A DNA stretch of 21,683 nucleotides. Origin: an uncultured Eubacterium sp. Its GTDB lineage: Bacteria > Bacillota > Clostridia > Lachnospirales > Lachnospiraceae. A program made the position numbers and the translations under genes. Positions 1 through 7,748 of the stretch are shown in pieces. The DNA is taken from assembly GCA_905236225.1 (NCBI GenBank), contig CAJOPM010000038.1, positions 1 to 21,683 on the forward strand, written 5' to 3'. The notes below the pieces were generated by a model that saw only the letters and a program-made list of their open reading frames with translations, did no database searches and was not told the DNA's origin. Numbering within the stretch: position 1 is the first letter of the stretch; each line of letters starts with the position of its first letter.

Positions 1-570
1 CATTTTTCTTAGAGCCTTGCCTCTATGGCTGATTTCATTCTTCACTTCTGTTGAGAGCTGTGCCGTGGTGCAGCCATATTCCGGCACATAGAATATCGGA
101 TCATAGCCAAATCCATTGTCTCCTGCACTCTCATAGCCTATGCGCCCTTCTATGGTTCCTCTTACAACCTTTTCGCTTCCATCGGCAAATACCGCCGCTA
201 TAGCGCAGACAAACCTGGCGCTCCTATCTTCATCTGCCACTCCTTCAAGCCTCGATATAATAGTGGCATTCTTCGTCTCGTATGGCGTATCTGTTCCCAA
301 ATATCTAGAAGATTTTACTCCCGGCTCTTTGCCTAGCGCGTCCACCTCAAGTCCCGAATCATCGGCCAGCACTATGGCATCCGTATATGCGGCAACCGCT
401 CTTGCTTTTATAAGAGCATTTTCTTCAAATGTTGTTCCATTTTCATCAATATCAACATCTATCCCGGCCTCTTTCATGGAAATGATTTCATAATCCATTC
501 CCTTCATAATATCCTTGATCTCATCCATTTTACCCATATTTGATGTTGCAAATACAATCTTGCCCTTCAT
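1..570 (-). CDS. rdgB: RdgB/HAM1 non-canonical purine NTP pyrophosphatase (3' end outside window)
   Basis: This enzyme hydrolyses ITP, dITP and XTP to their monophosphates, keeping deaminated purines out of DNA and RNA. The 190 visible residues carry the family signature in order: an N-terminal TSNMGK-like loop (residues 9-14), FEENA (48-52), ADDSGLEVD (69-77) with the acidic active-site pair D70/D71, GFGYDPIF (153-160) and SHRGKAL (181-187). The frame is open to base 1, and family members are about 195-205 residues long, so only a short C-terminal tail is missing. The ATG lies one base after the amidase stop (TGA-C-ATG), and an AAGGAG sits inside the end of the amidase gene, which suggests translational coupling. 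It is the last visible gene of the six-gene cluster. The family assignment is secure; substrate preference is family knowledge. Confidence 0.95.
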   Translation of the reverse strand, partial: MKGKIVFATSNMGKMDEIKDIMKGMDYEIISMKEAGIDVDIDENGTTFEENALIKARAVAAYTDAIVLADDSGLEVDALGKEPGVKSSRYLGTDTPYETKNATIISRLEGVADEDRSARFVCAIAAVFADGSEKVVRGTIEGRIGYESAGDNGFGYDPIFYVPEYGCTTAQLSTEVKNEISHRGKALRKM

Positions 571-571
571 G

Positions 572-1642
572 TCATACTCCTTGTTCATACGCTTTAAATA
601 TTGCATCATACATTGCAAGCGCTACTTTTCTTTGATATATTTTCTCATTAAGCTTTGCAAGCTCTGCGCTATTTGACATAAATCCAACCTCAATCAGTGC
701 CATCGGCATATTAGCTGTTCTGATAATATAAATGCTGCTGCCTTCTTCTAAGCCCAAATTCGTACTTGAAAATGCACTCGATACTTCATCTGCAAATAAT
801 GTTGCAAGCTCTTTTGACCGGTTCGTATCGCCTTCAAAATTTTCATTATACATAACTTCTGTTCCATTTACATAGGATGCAGAAGAATAGCTCATAGTAT
901 TATTATGTATACTGATAAAATAATCGGCGCCTGCACCATTTGCAAGATTAACTCTTTGTGCCAAAGACGGGTTGGAATCGTCGGTTCTCGTATAGTAAAC
1001 CTTGATTTCATCCTGCTCATCCAAAAGTGCCTTAAGCTCAAGCATGATATCAAGATTTATATCTTTTTCGTTTGTTCCATCCTCGACGGCGCCCGGGTCA
1101 TTGTCTCCATGCCCGGCATCTATGACCACAACCTTGTCGTAAAGGTCCGAAGGCTTAACAAAATCTACGTAAACGTATTCTTTGTGCCCTTTTATCTGCT
1201 CAGCCACCGCCTCGTAAACATTGTCGCAGTAAGCCTCTATAACAGCATATTCTCCGTCTGCTGCAAGTGAAAGGTCTTTTAGCTTATCGCTCTTTCCAAT
1301 CATGGGATAATCATAAAAATAATCAACATCATCTGTCGGTATTTTTATAGTGATGGTATTTTCTATATAATTGCATTTATACTCTACATCATCAGCGCTC
1401 ACGCCGCCCGGAAGTTCAATTCTAAGCTGCTGCTCAAACTCGGAGATCTCTTTGTTGAGCTTTATCTGCTCGGTATAATACTCAAGAAGTTCTAAAGAGT
1501 CAAGCTTTTTTAATTCTTCTTTTTCTTTGGCAAATGCAATCATCTTGTCGTGATTATGATACATAACAATGATTAGCGCACCGCCTAAAACAGAAACCAG
1601 CAAAAACGCCATCGCTATTAACTTTAATTTTCTGATGCTCAC
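572..1642 (-). CDS. Membrane-anchored N-acetylmuramoyl-L-alanine amidase (Amidase_3)
   Basis: This is a zinc-dependent peptidoglycan hydrolase that cleaves the bond between N-acetylmuramic acid and L-alanine. The 356 residues begin with a short basic stretch and a hydrophobic segment (about 8-27) with no obvious signal peptidase site, so it is probably an N-terminal membrane anchor facing outward. A charged, partly helical region of about 130 residues of no recognised family separates the anchor from the catalytic domain (about 168-352). Expected zinc and catalytic residues are present: H178 in DAGHG, E192 in TNEKDIN, H246 in SIHNN and E318 in LIEVGF. The start is GTG; GGAG lies eight bases upstream and no ATG competes. 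It follows the papain-like protease gene by 16 bases. CwlD and LytC are relatives, but I cannot say which role it serves. Confidence 0.9.
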   Translation of the reverse strand: MSIRKLKLIAMAFLLVSVLGGALIIVMYHNHDKMIAFAKEKEELKKLDSLELLEYYTEQIKLNKEISEFEQQLRIELPGGVSADDVEYKCNYIENTITIKIPTDDVDYFYDYPMIGKSDKLKDLSLAADGEYAVIEAYCDNVYEAVAEQIKGHKEYVYVDFVKPSDLYDKVVVIDAGHGDNDPGAVEDGTNEKDINLDIMLELKALLDEQDEIKVYYTRTDDSNPSLAQRVNLANGAGADYFISIHNNTMSYSSASYVNGTEVMYNENFEGDTNRSKELATLFADEVSSAFSSTNLGLEEGSSIYIIRTANMPMALIEVGFMSNSAELAKLNEKIYQRKVALAMYDAIFKAYEQGV

Positions 1643-1658
1643 ACTAATCTATCTCCGA

Positions 1659-3374
1659 TCAATCATCTTCATCGACGTTATTGGTAAATGCCTTCAGGCA
1701 AATATTGCAGGAATATCCTTCCTCTATATCTACCCACTTTTCGCCGCTCATACTGATAAATCCGGTGCCGTCTTTTAGATCGACATCTTCGGTTGCCTCA
1801 TCTGCATTGTATTCAATGGCAAGCGGATGCTCTTCATCTTCTGTGGCTATATGCAAAATCACTGCAAAATCCCGGCCTTTTTTTACTCTTATGTTTCTAT
1901 CAAAATCTATCGTATAGTATCCGGCTTTATCTAACGTACCGGAGGCTGCAAGACGAGCTTTTTTCAGTGACGACTTGCGTTTATAGTTAGCGCAGATGTA
2001 AATCTCATATTCGGTGTTTTCTCCGGTTGCATAAAAACCTGCAGCGCATACATCCTGCTTGGATGATGCATGATAGACATTTGCACCATATACTCCGTCG
2101 CTGCCATATCCTATCTGTCCTACCCAGCCGCACAGATCCGTCTGGTAAATGTTGTCGTAATTGTCACTATCATCTATTCTTGTATATGCTACATTATTAA
2201 GTCCGATATCCGTATCATAATAGGACACATAGAAATATCCGTTTTCTCCGAATTCATAGCCCCAGCTGTTCTGGCAAATGAATGCACCGTCATCCTCCGG
2301 CAGCGTCGCAAAATTCTCCTTCGGATAATCATCATCCCACCCTATAATCACAACGTCATGATTGGGGCGCTCGCTTCCGTAATAGTAGTATGCGCTTGTA
2401 TTTCTGTCATAGTATTCGTTGCCGGAAAAGCTATTGGAAAGGCTGTTATATAACGAGGTCTGTACCCCTCCGTAAAGCATTACATATTCTTTTATCGTCT
2501 CGTAGTCCTTATCTTCAATAAGCTGCATTTGCTGCACATGCTTTACAGCTTCTAAAGAGTCGTCACTTTTATTGTCACCGTATGGGTCATCCTTTTCATA
2601 GACAGGGCCTTGCCAGGCTGCAAGATACGCCATACCCATCGTATAGTCGCCGCCTTCATTTTGCGAAGCCGCAAAACTATTGCTGATGCTCATATGATCT
2701 ACAGAAAACGAAACACTCTCTTCAGGTGATAATATACTCTCTATTGATGTTATCGCAGAAAACGCCCAGCACGTTCCGTATCTTCCCTGATCAAAAATAT
2801 CAGTATCTCTGTCTTCATCCCTCAAATCATAGCTCGATGGTACAATAGACTTCTTTTTAGATACATTTGTCAGCGTAGCCACGTTGTCATCTATACTCCA
2901 CACATATTCATATTCAAGCGCATCGGCAATGATATTTGCGGGCGCATAAAAGCATCCGTCCTTTTTGGTAGGGGCGATCTTAGTATCATATTTTTTCCCA
3001 TTAAGCTCATATTCTGTTTTATTTAAATAAAATATCAGAGTAGTATCGTACTTCTTTATAACAAGTTTTTTGTTATTGTAAAGCTCAGCGCTGCAGCTAA
3101 ACAGCTCCATAATCTTATCTGACGGAATCATCAGCTGCATCTGTTCATTCATATAAATGCCATCGGTCTGCCTGATTGTATAATCGCCCGATGTCAATGA
3201 AAGTGCCTTTGTGTTAACGCTCTTTGCTATCAGCGGGTTAAAAATATCTTCTTGTATATTCGCCTCGCCATATGCCTCAATCTTATAGGTTGCAGCATTT
3301 GAATAATACATAGAAAAAAGCGCCAAAAGCAGCACAATTATACCCAGTATTACAAATGATTTAACGTTCTTCAT
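1659..3374 (-). CDS. Membrane-anchored papain-like (C1) cysteine protease with stalk and lectin-like domains
   Basis: The 571-residue protein has an N-terminal membrane segment (about 6-24) and is probably anchored outside the cell. Residues about 72-170 resemble the copper-amine-oxidase N-terminal-like stalk domain common in Clostridia envelope proteins. The C1 domain follows (about 180-400), with DQGRYGTCWAFS giving the oxyanion Q196 and nucleophile C202, H339 in NHDVVIIGW, and N369 in CQNSWG. The triad is complete and in papain order. The last 170 residues resemble the lectin-like beta domain usually attached to bacterial C1 proteases. No clear propeptide inhibitor domain is visible. Its start overlaps the end of the methyltransferase gene by 14 bases, with only a weak GAAAGAAG site upstream. 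Substrate is unknown; surface protein processing or peptide acquisition are both plausible. Confidence 0.9.
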   Translation of the reverse strand: MKNVKSFVILGIIVLLLALFSMYYSNAATYKIEAYGEANIQEDIFNPLIAKSVNTKALSLTSGDYTIRQTDGIYMNEQMQLMIPSDKIMELFSCSAELYNNKKLVIKKYDTTLIFYLNKTEYELNGKKYDTKIAPTKKDGCFYAPANIIADALEYEYVWSIDDNVATLTNVSKKKSIVPSSYDLRDEDRDTDIFDQGRYGTCWAFSAITSIESILSPEESVSFSVDHMSISNSFAASQNEGGDYTMGMAYLAAWQGPVYEKDDPYGDNKSDDSLEAVKHVQQMQLIEDKDYETIKEYVMLYGGVQTSLYNSLSNSFSGNEYYDRNTSAYYYYGSERPNHDVVIIGWDDDYPKENFATLPEDDGAFICQNSWGYEFGENGYFYVSYYDTDIGLNNVAYTRIDDSDNYDNIYQTDLCGWVGQIGYGSDGVYGANVYHASSKQDVCAAGFYATGENTEYEIYICANYKRKSSLKKARLAASGTLDKAGYYTIDFDRNIRVKKGRDFAVILHIATEDEEHPLAIEYNADEATEDVDLKDGTGFISMSGEKWVDIEEGYSCNICLKAFTNNVDEDD

Positions 3375-4521
3375 GCTTCTTTCGTCTCGGTGGTTTTTCT
3401 CCTATATATTGATAAAAATAAGTCTTAATCATACCGTTATATATCTTGCGGTTCTTAGTAGCTTTCTTGCCTATTGCGTCTTGTGCATCTTCAAACGAAG
3501 TGATAAGGTAGGTCGACCAACAATCAAGACCGTCCATAGCTTCTGCAAATGTCTTGTAGAGAGCTTTTAAGTTGGCATCGAATCCAATTCTTTCTCCATA
3601 TGGCGGATTGGTGATGATAAAGCCATACTTCTTAGAACTCTTAAGATCAGCTACATCCCTTTGCTGAAAATGTATTAAAGACGACACTCCGGCTCGGCTG
3701 GCATTCTGCCTTGCAACGTCAAGCACCGAGCCATCTATGTCATATCCTTGGATATTAGTCTTTATGTCGGTATTGATAAGGTCATGCGCTTCTTCAAAAG
3801 CATCCTTCCATAAAATCGGATCGATAAAATTCGTCCAGCGCTGCGATGTGAAACTTCTATTCATTCCAGGCGCAATATTTGCTGCCATCATAGCCGCTTC
3901 TATCGGAATGGTTCCGCTTCCGCAAAAAGGATCAATGAGTATCCTGTCATCTTTCCAGGGAGTCAGCGATATAAGCCCTGCCGCAAGCGATTCCGATATC
4001 GGGGCTTTGCCTGCCTGAAGGCGATATCCCCTCTTGTGGAGCGACTCTCCGGATGTATCAAGTGCTATAAGCGCCTCATCTTTATAGATAAATATTCTTA
4101 CAGGGTATTCATCCCCATCTTCGGGAAAATGAACCAGTCCGTATGCGCCCTTCATCCTCTCAACCATTGCCTTTTTTGCAATAGACTGTATATCTGATGG
4201 CGAAAACAATCTGCTCTTAATCCCCGAGGCTTTCTTTACCCAGAATTTGGCATTCTTCGGAAGATAATTCTCCCAGGGAAGTGACTTTACAAATTCAAAA
4301 AGTTCATCAAATGTTGTGCATTTTCCTCTTCCCACAACAAGCATGACTCTTTGCGCGCTTCTAAGGCCTATATTCGCTCTGCATATAGCCTGCTCATCTC
4401 CCTCAAAGGTGACTCTGCCATCCTCTACGCGCTTTATATCATATCCCAAATCATATATTTCTCTTTTTAATACCGCCTCAAGTCCGAAATGACAAGGCAC
4501 TGCTATATCAAATCTATTCAT
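3361..4521 (-). CDS. THUMP-domain class I SAM-dependent RNA methyltransferase (RlmL/YpsC type)
   Basis: This is predicted to methylate the N2 position of a guanosine in 23S rRNA, as RlmL does at G2445 in E. coli; the cytoplasmic homologue in Bacillus is YpsC. The 386 residues comprise a ferredoxin-like plus THUMP N-terminal half (about 1-160) and a Rossmann methyltransferase domain. Motif I is DPFCGSGTIPIEAA (197-210), the acidic SAM-ribose region is GYDID (259-263), and motif IV is NPPYGERIG (305-313), the amino-methyltransferase signature. Length fits single-domain YpsC-type enzymes rather than the RlmKL fusion. The gene overlaps the upstream HAAS gene by four bases (ATGA) with no separate ribosome binding site, so it is probably coupled. 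A basic tail (PPRRKKHEER) ends the protein. The exact rRNA target is inferred. Confidence 0.92.
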   Translation of the reverse strand: MNRFDIAVPCHFGLEAVLKREIYDLGYDIKRVEDGRVTFEGDEQAICRANIGLRSAQRVMLVVGRGKCTTFDELFEFVKSLPWENYLPKNAKFWVKKASGIKSRLFSPSDIQSIAKKAMVERMKGAYGLVHFPEDGDEYPVRIFIYKDEALIALDTSGESLHKRGYRLQAGKAPISESLAAGLISLTPWKDDRILIDPFCGSGTIPIEAAMMAANIAPGMNRSFTSQRWTNFIDPILWKDAFEEAHDLINTDIKTNIQGYDIDGSVLDVARQNASRAGVSSLIHFQQRDVADLKSSKKYGFIITNPPYGERIGFDANLKALYKTFAEAMDGLDCWSTYLITSFEDAQDAIGKKATKNRKIYNGMIKTYFYQYIGEKPPRRKKHEER

Positions 4522-5042
4522 CTTAACACATTAATAATAATATAAATTGCAATTATAACACCTGCTATAAGCAGAGTTCCATACCAGCTGTTAAGCCTAA
4601 ATCCGCCTATCTCTACTTTCCAGCCCTCTTCTTTATCAAATTCGGCCTTTACCCCATTGTAGCCTTCTAAGTACTGGTCGTTTTCGCTGTAGCTTCTCTC
4701 ATTTGATGAGGACTGATTTTTAGCGTATTTATCTTCATCCGTCATGTTAAATCCGCGGCTTTTTGAAGCTTCAAAAAAGCGATTTTTTCTTGCAGGCTCT
4801 ACTATCACTTCTTCGCCGGCAGGTTTTATTTTATCAAACTGGCACAAAGATTTGGCCAGCGCCTGAGGGCTTCCAAGCTTTTCCAAAACCTGCTGCTCAT
4901 CTTCGCCTTTTGCGACCTGCTCTAAAATATAATTCTCATAATATCTGATCTGAGCATTAATTGCAGATTGTTTCATCCTGCCGAAAAGCGCCTGCGAAAG
5001 AAGCGCCAAATACTCATCTTTTGGGGTCATTTCATATTCCAT
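4518..5042 (-). CDS. HAAS/DUF1700-like small membrane protein
   Basis: The 174-residue protein begins with a helical domain (about 6-70) of the form KDEYLALLSQAL...YYENYI...EKLGSPQALAKSL. This matches the HAAS / DUF1700 pattern, a small helical module often found in Firmicutes membrane proteins encoded near PadR-like or other regulators. A charged, serine- and asparagine-rich linker (about 75-150) follows, then one C-terminal membrane segment (about 153-172) ending almost at the last residue. That gives a tail-anchored topology with the HAAS module in the cytoplasm. No catalytic motif is visible, and no PadR-type regulator lies in the window. It starts four bases after the nucleotidase stop and overlaps the methyltransferase gene by four bases. 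The function is unknown; the family name rests on the N-terminal pattern only. Confidence 0.75.
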   Translation of the reverse strand: MEYEMTPKDEYLALLSQALFGRMKQSAINAQIRYYENYILEQVAKGEDEQQVLEKLGSPQALAKSLCQFDKIKPAGEEVIVEPARKNRFFEASKSRGFNMTDEDKYAKNQSSSNERSYSENDQYLEGYNGVKAEFDKEEGWKVEIGGFRLNSWYGTLLIAGVIIAIYIIINVLR

Positions 5043-5046
5043 AACA

Positions 5047-5682
5047 TCAACTCATCTCATCTAATGTACTCTCGTACGAAGGCATGAATTCTCCAACAAA
5101 TTCATCCACTTCCGGCATCTTGGCGCAAAGCGCATCAACCGCCGCTCCTATGGTAGCGCGCGCGCTTCTAAACTCGGTATTTCCGGACTTTTCTTCCTCG
5201 ATGCATTTGATAAGTGCACTAATCTTGTCGGCAGCCTTAACCAGTTTCCTCATATATTCTTCATTTTCATCGTCGGATGAGAAGAATATCTTCTCATATA
5301 CAGGTCTGATATCTTCCGGTAATTTCTTAAGTATAGTCTGTTCTGCTACAGCTTCTACTTTCTTATAAGCGTCCGTAATCTCTTCACTGTAATACTTAAT
5401 CGGAGTAGGCATATCGCCTGTGAGTATCTCCGCGCAGTCATGATACATCCCTGCTACAGCGGCCCTGTCGGCGTTAAGATTCTTGCCAAATCTGACATTT
5501 CCTATCACGCAAAGAGCATGTGCTATAATAGCCACTTCAAGCGAATGCTCACTCAAATTCTCCGGCCAGGAATTTCTCATAAGTGCCCAGCGATCTATAT
5601 ATTTCATCCTCGAAACCGAGGCAAAAAAATTTGATTTATTGTCTGTATTATTTTTGTTCATAGCTTTAACAGTATACGTCAT
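5047..5682 (-). CDS. YfbR-like HD-domain 5'-deoxynucleotidase
   Basis: This is predicted to dephosphorylate deoxynucleoside 5'-monophosphates in the cytoplasm. The 211 residues align well by pattern to E. coli YfbR, whose key residues R18, W19, H33, H68, D69, D77 and D137 correspond here to R31, W32, H46, H81, D82, D90 and D152. The blocks are RWALMRN, ENLSEHSLEVA and YHDCAEILTGDMPTPIKYY. The metal ligands are therefore intact. The first ATG (5682) has an AGGGG only two bases away, which is tight; an internal ATG at 5661 (residue 8) fits the usual family N-terminus but has no site of its own. The gene lies just after the veg terminator, and no separate promoter is evident, so it may depend on read-through. 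It heads a six-gene cluster ending in rdgB, another nucleotide-pool enzyme. Confidence 0.88.
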   Translation of the reverse strand: MTYTVKAMNKNNTDNKSNFFASVSRMKYIDRWALMRNSWPENLSEHSLEVAIIAHALCVIGNVRFGKNLNADRAAVAGMYHDCAEILTGDMPTPIKYYSEEITDAYKKVEAVAEQTILKKLPEDIRPVYEKIFFSSDDENEEYMRKLVKAADKISALIKCIEEEKSGNTEFRSARATIGAAVDALCAKMPEVDEFVGEFMPSYESTLDEMS

Positions 5683-5700
5683 TTCCCCTGATTTCTCAAC

Positions 5701-5742
5701 ACTAATAAAAACGAAAACTCCCGAATCTATCGACTCGGGAGC
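5701..5742 (-). terminator. Intrinsic terminator of veg
   Basis: On the minus strand CTCCCGA (5735-5741) pairs with TCGGGAG (5718-5724) across a ten-base loop, followed by TTTTCGTTTTT. It lies 18 bases after the veg stop codon and before the nucleotidase gene. The plus strand lacks a T tract after the stem, so it works in one direction only. Confidence 0.88.
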
Positions 5743-5759
5743 TGAATATCAATATTTAA

Positions 5760-6002
5760 TCAGCAAAGCTTCATCCTAATCTCTTTGGTAATGATATCAA
5801 TATAGCTAAATGATAAAAGCTGCGGAGGATTGTCATCCCTCCTGCTGTCTACTAAGATGGTAAAAACACTGGGATATGCATCCTGTAAGATTCCTTCCTG
5901 GATCTCAATCCTGTTCCTACCACGATCCTGCTTAATAACAACCTTGCTGCCAATCTTAGAGCGCACAGACTCGCGCACCTTGCAAAAATCCGAATTAGAC
6001 AT
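5760..6002 (-). CDS. veg: Veg family protein
   Basis: This 80-residue protein matches the Veg family of Firmicutes. The diagnostic central block is GxLxxAYPSVFTILVD (about residues 38-53), followed by a SYxDIITxEI element near the C-terminus; B. subtilis Veg has equivalent GILAETYPSVFVIQLD and SYADILTETV blocks. In B. subtilis Veg is a small, strongly expressed protein reported to stimulate biofilm matrix gene expression; whether that holds here is unknown. It is slightly shorter than the 86-residue Bacillus protein, lacking its C-terminal tail. The start is set by a near-perfect AGGAGG eight bases upstream of ATG. The gene is monocistronic in appearance, with its own consensus promoter, a leader of about 100 bases and an intrinsic terminator. 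Confidence 0.93.
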   Translation of the reverse strand: MSNSDFCKVRESVRSKIGSKVVIKQDRGRNRIEIQEGILQDAYPSVFTILVDSRRDDNPPQLLSFSYIDIITKEIRMKLC

Positions 6003-6109
6003 GACATAAACCTCCTTTGCGCCCGCTATAATGTGTTAATCAAATGTGTAAGTGCGGCCACACCCCTCATATATAAAATCCCTCTGAGTGCTACCTAAAA
6101 CACTTTGTG

Positions 6110-6138
6110 ATTTTACCACATTAAATTGTATATGTCAA
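6110..6138 (-). promoter_or_regulatory. Sigma-A promoter of veg
   Basis: The minus strand reads TTGACA (6133-6138), a 17-base spacer, then TAAAAT (6110-6115). This is a full consensus -35 with a one-mismatch -10 at ideal spacing. Transcription should begin near 6103, leaving a leader of about 100 bases before the veg ATG. I recognise no known riboswitch in that leader. Confidence 0.88.
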
Positions 6139-6190
6139 GCCTGGGGTATTGTCGCTGTCTAGATTTCGTAATGTTAGCAACCACTTACAA

Positions 6191-6985
6191 CTACATATTG
6201 TGCTTTTCCTCCTCATAAACCGACGGGAGAATAGCTGCAAGATTTGTAAATTCTACGATATTATGATTAAACAATCCCTGCGGTACAAATGGCGGAACAG
6301 ACGCATCCGGCGGCAGCGCCCTTACAATCTTTCCTTCATTATACTTGTATCCTATCCAAAATCTCGAGCAGAACATTACGCCATCCTCATACGGATACCA
6401 TTTGTGCGTCATAGCAGCCGCAACTGTGCTGTCTCCTATTGCGCAGACCATCGACTGACATTTATCGGTTCCGACTATTCCGTCCGAATACCCGAAATCC
6501 GTCGGCTTCATAAAGCAAAGCTTAAGAAAATCAGGCCCACCTCCTACATCCTCTAATATGTAATGACATACTCCCCATGTTTTCTCATTCATTGGGACAT
6601 TTGGATCACATACATAATCGGCCTTATCAGCTCTGGCAAAATAATGATCCTCGGGATCCCAAATCTTATACCTAAGATCCGAGCCTACAGAATGCCACGG
6701 GAACCACCAATCGAGCATTTGGGATGTCACGTTCGGCATATATGTGGTATTGCACACTACTCCTATTCCATCTTCTCTTACTCCGAAACCGCATTGGCAA
6801 TAGTCGCCATCTTCACCCTTTAAGAATAAATCTTTTTCATCAAAAGATATAAGAGACTTTGGATCCTGGGGTCCGTTTTTTAGAATCTCAAGCTTTTCAG
6901 CCGGCACAGGCGCAAGATCCTGTACAAAATACTTGTAATAAGGAAGAGCCTTCTCTTCCATGCTAACTCCAACTTTCTTTCCCAT
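6191..6985 (-). CDS. DAPG hydrolase (PhlG/Phy) family carbon-carbon hydrolase
   Basis: This 264-residue cytoplasmic protein, with no signal or membrane segment, matches the family of PhlG (2,4-diacetylphloroglucinol hydrolase) and gut-bacterial phloretin hydrolase Phy. Those zinc enzymes cleave the carbon-carbon bond between an aromatic ring and an acyl group. The family block MLDWWFPWH (90-98) followed by LRYKIWDPEDHY (104-115) is clear. Candidate zinc ligands are H98, H241 and E245 (H-x3-E, the same spacing as H270/E274 in PhlG), with E134 or E145 as the fourth; H194 is a candidate catalytic histidine. GAGGAGG six bases before ATG fixes the start. It lies 18 bases after the PAP2 gene and shares its promoter. 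The real substrate, a polyphenol or an endogenous acyl-aromatic, cannot be read from sequence. No clear terminator follows before the veg promoter. Confidence 0.85.
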   Translation of the reverse strand: MGKKVGVSMEEKALPYYKYFVQDLAPVPAEKLEILKNGPQDPKSLISFDEKDLFLKGEDGDYCQCGFGVREDGIGVVCNTTYMPNVTSQMLDWWFPWHSVGSDLRYKIWDPEDHYFARADKADYVCDPNVPMNEKTWGVCHYILEDVGGGPDFLKLCFMKPTDFGYSDGIVGTDKCQSMVCAIGDSTVAAAMTHKWYPYEDGVMFCSRFWIGYKYNEGKIVRALPPDASVPPFVPQGLFNHNIVEFTNLAAILPSVYEEEKHNM

Positions 6986-7003
6986 AATTTTCCTCCTCGT
7001 AAA

Positions 7004-7672
7004 TTAATAGTAGCTTTTTTTGATCCTGGCGTTATCGCATATAACCTCAAACACAAGGACAATTACCATAGCAACAAGCGCTGCGCCTACTATATCAGTA
7101 AACCAGTGTACCCCGCAAAACATTCTTCCTATTACGCTTGTTGCTCCTATGGCAAATAGGACAATACAGACAAAGTTAAGTCCGCCTCCCTGCGTAAATC
7201 TATTTCTTATAAGTGAAATAGTGGTTCCGATAACAACTACCGCAATCAATGTATGTGATGAAGGATACGAAGCTTCTAGCCCCTCTCCTAAATCTACCGG
7301 TCTATAGTTAATTATAAACTTTTCAAATGCAACATATACAGCTGCAGTCATAACATATGCAAGCAGAGTCGCCTTAAGGTCATAATCAACTTTTTTGATG
7401 CTTTTTGCGCGCAGCAACTCCAAGAAGGTAAGCAACACAAAAAAAGCTGCTATAACCATCTGCAAGTATCCTAAATACTTAGTAAGTTTGTATAGCCCTT
7501 CATTGTATGGAAACATATTGTGAAATGCACTGTTGATTGTCGCAAGGCCAACAGCGCTATTACTTGGCCCCACGGCCTGTATATCATATGTGGTAAGCAG
7601 ATATGTAAACCCCACAAAAAGCGCTATAAAAATGATTAGTAACAAAAAATGGATTTTGCGCATATTCTCCAC
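7004..7672 (-). CDS. PAP2-family membrane phosphatase (GTG start)
   Basis: The 222-residue protein is an integral membrane phosphatase of the PAP2/PgpB/BcrC type, likely acting on a lipid phosphate such as undecaprenyl pyrophosphate or phosphatidic acid at the outer membrane face. The three motifs are complete: K118-x5-R124-P125, PSSH (137-140), and R183-x5-H189-x3-D193, although the serine that usually precedes R183 is glycine. About six hydrophobic segments are visible. I place the start at GTG 7672 because GGGAGG (7680-7685) lies exactly seven bases before it. The upstream in-frame ATG at 7687 contains this site within its own codons and has no site of its own. The downstream ATG (7663) has only GGAG three bases away. 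It forms a two-gene unit with the DAPG-hydrolase-like gene. Confidence 0.88.
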   Translation of the reverse strand: MENMRKIHFLLLIIFIALFVGFTYLLTTYDIQAVGPSNSAVGLATINSAFHNMFPYNEGLYKLTKYLGYLQMVIAAFFVLLTFLELLRAKSIKKVDYDLKATLLAYVMTAAVYVAFEKFIINYRPVDLGEGLEASYPSSHTLIAVVVIGTTISLIRNRFTQGGGLNFVCIVLFAIGATSVIGRMFCGVHWFTDIVGAALVAMVIVLVFEVICDNARIKKSYY

Positions 7673-7679
7673 GAAATAA

Positions 7680-7685
7680 CCTCCC
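7680..7685 (-). promoter_or_regulatory. Ribosome binding site setting the PAP2 start
   Basis: GGGAGG on the minus strand, with a seven-base spacer to GTG at 7672-7670. This placement excludes the longer ATG-initiated frame starting at 7687. Confidence 0.85.
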
Positions 7686-7719
7686 ATTAAGCTCTAAAAG
7701 CTTTAATCTTACAAAGTGT

Positions 7720-7748
7720 ATTATATCATCATAGGAATGGGCTGACAA
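7720..7748 (-). promoter_or_regulatory. Sigma-A promoter of the PAP2/DAPG-hydrolase unit
   Basis: The minus strand carries TTGTCA (7743-7748), a 17-base spacer and a perfect TATAAT (7720-7725). The predicted transcript starts near 7713, about 40 bases before the GTG codon. Confidence 0.85.

Noticed and set aside
2070..2453. 127-codon plus-strand frame opposite the papain-like protease
   Set aside because: It is antisense to a gene with a complete catalytic triad and clear domain order, and its own sequence is low-complexity hydrophobic text without family features.
6003..6103. Riboswitch in the veg leader
   Set aside because: I could not match it to any known riboswitch core; the only inverted elements are short and weak.
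6149..6556. 135-codon plus-strand frame opposite the DAPG-hydrolase-like gene
   Set aside because: It is antisense to a well-supported gene, has no ribosome binding site and no recognisable domain.
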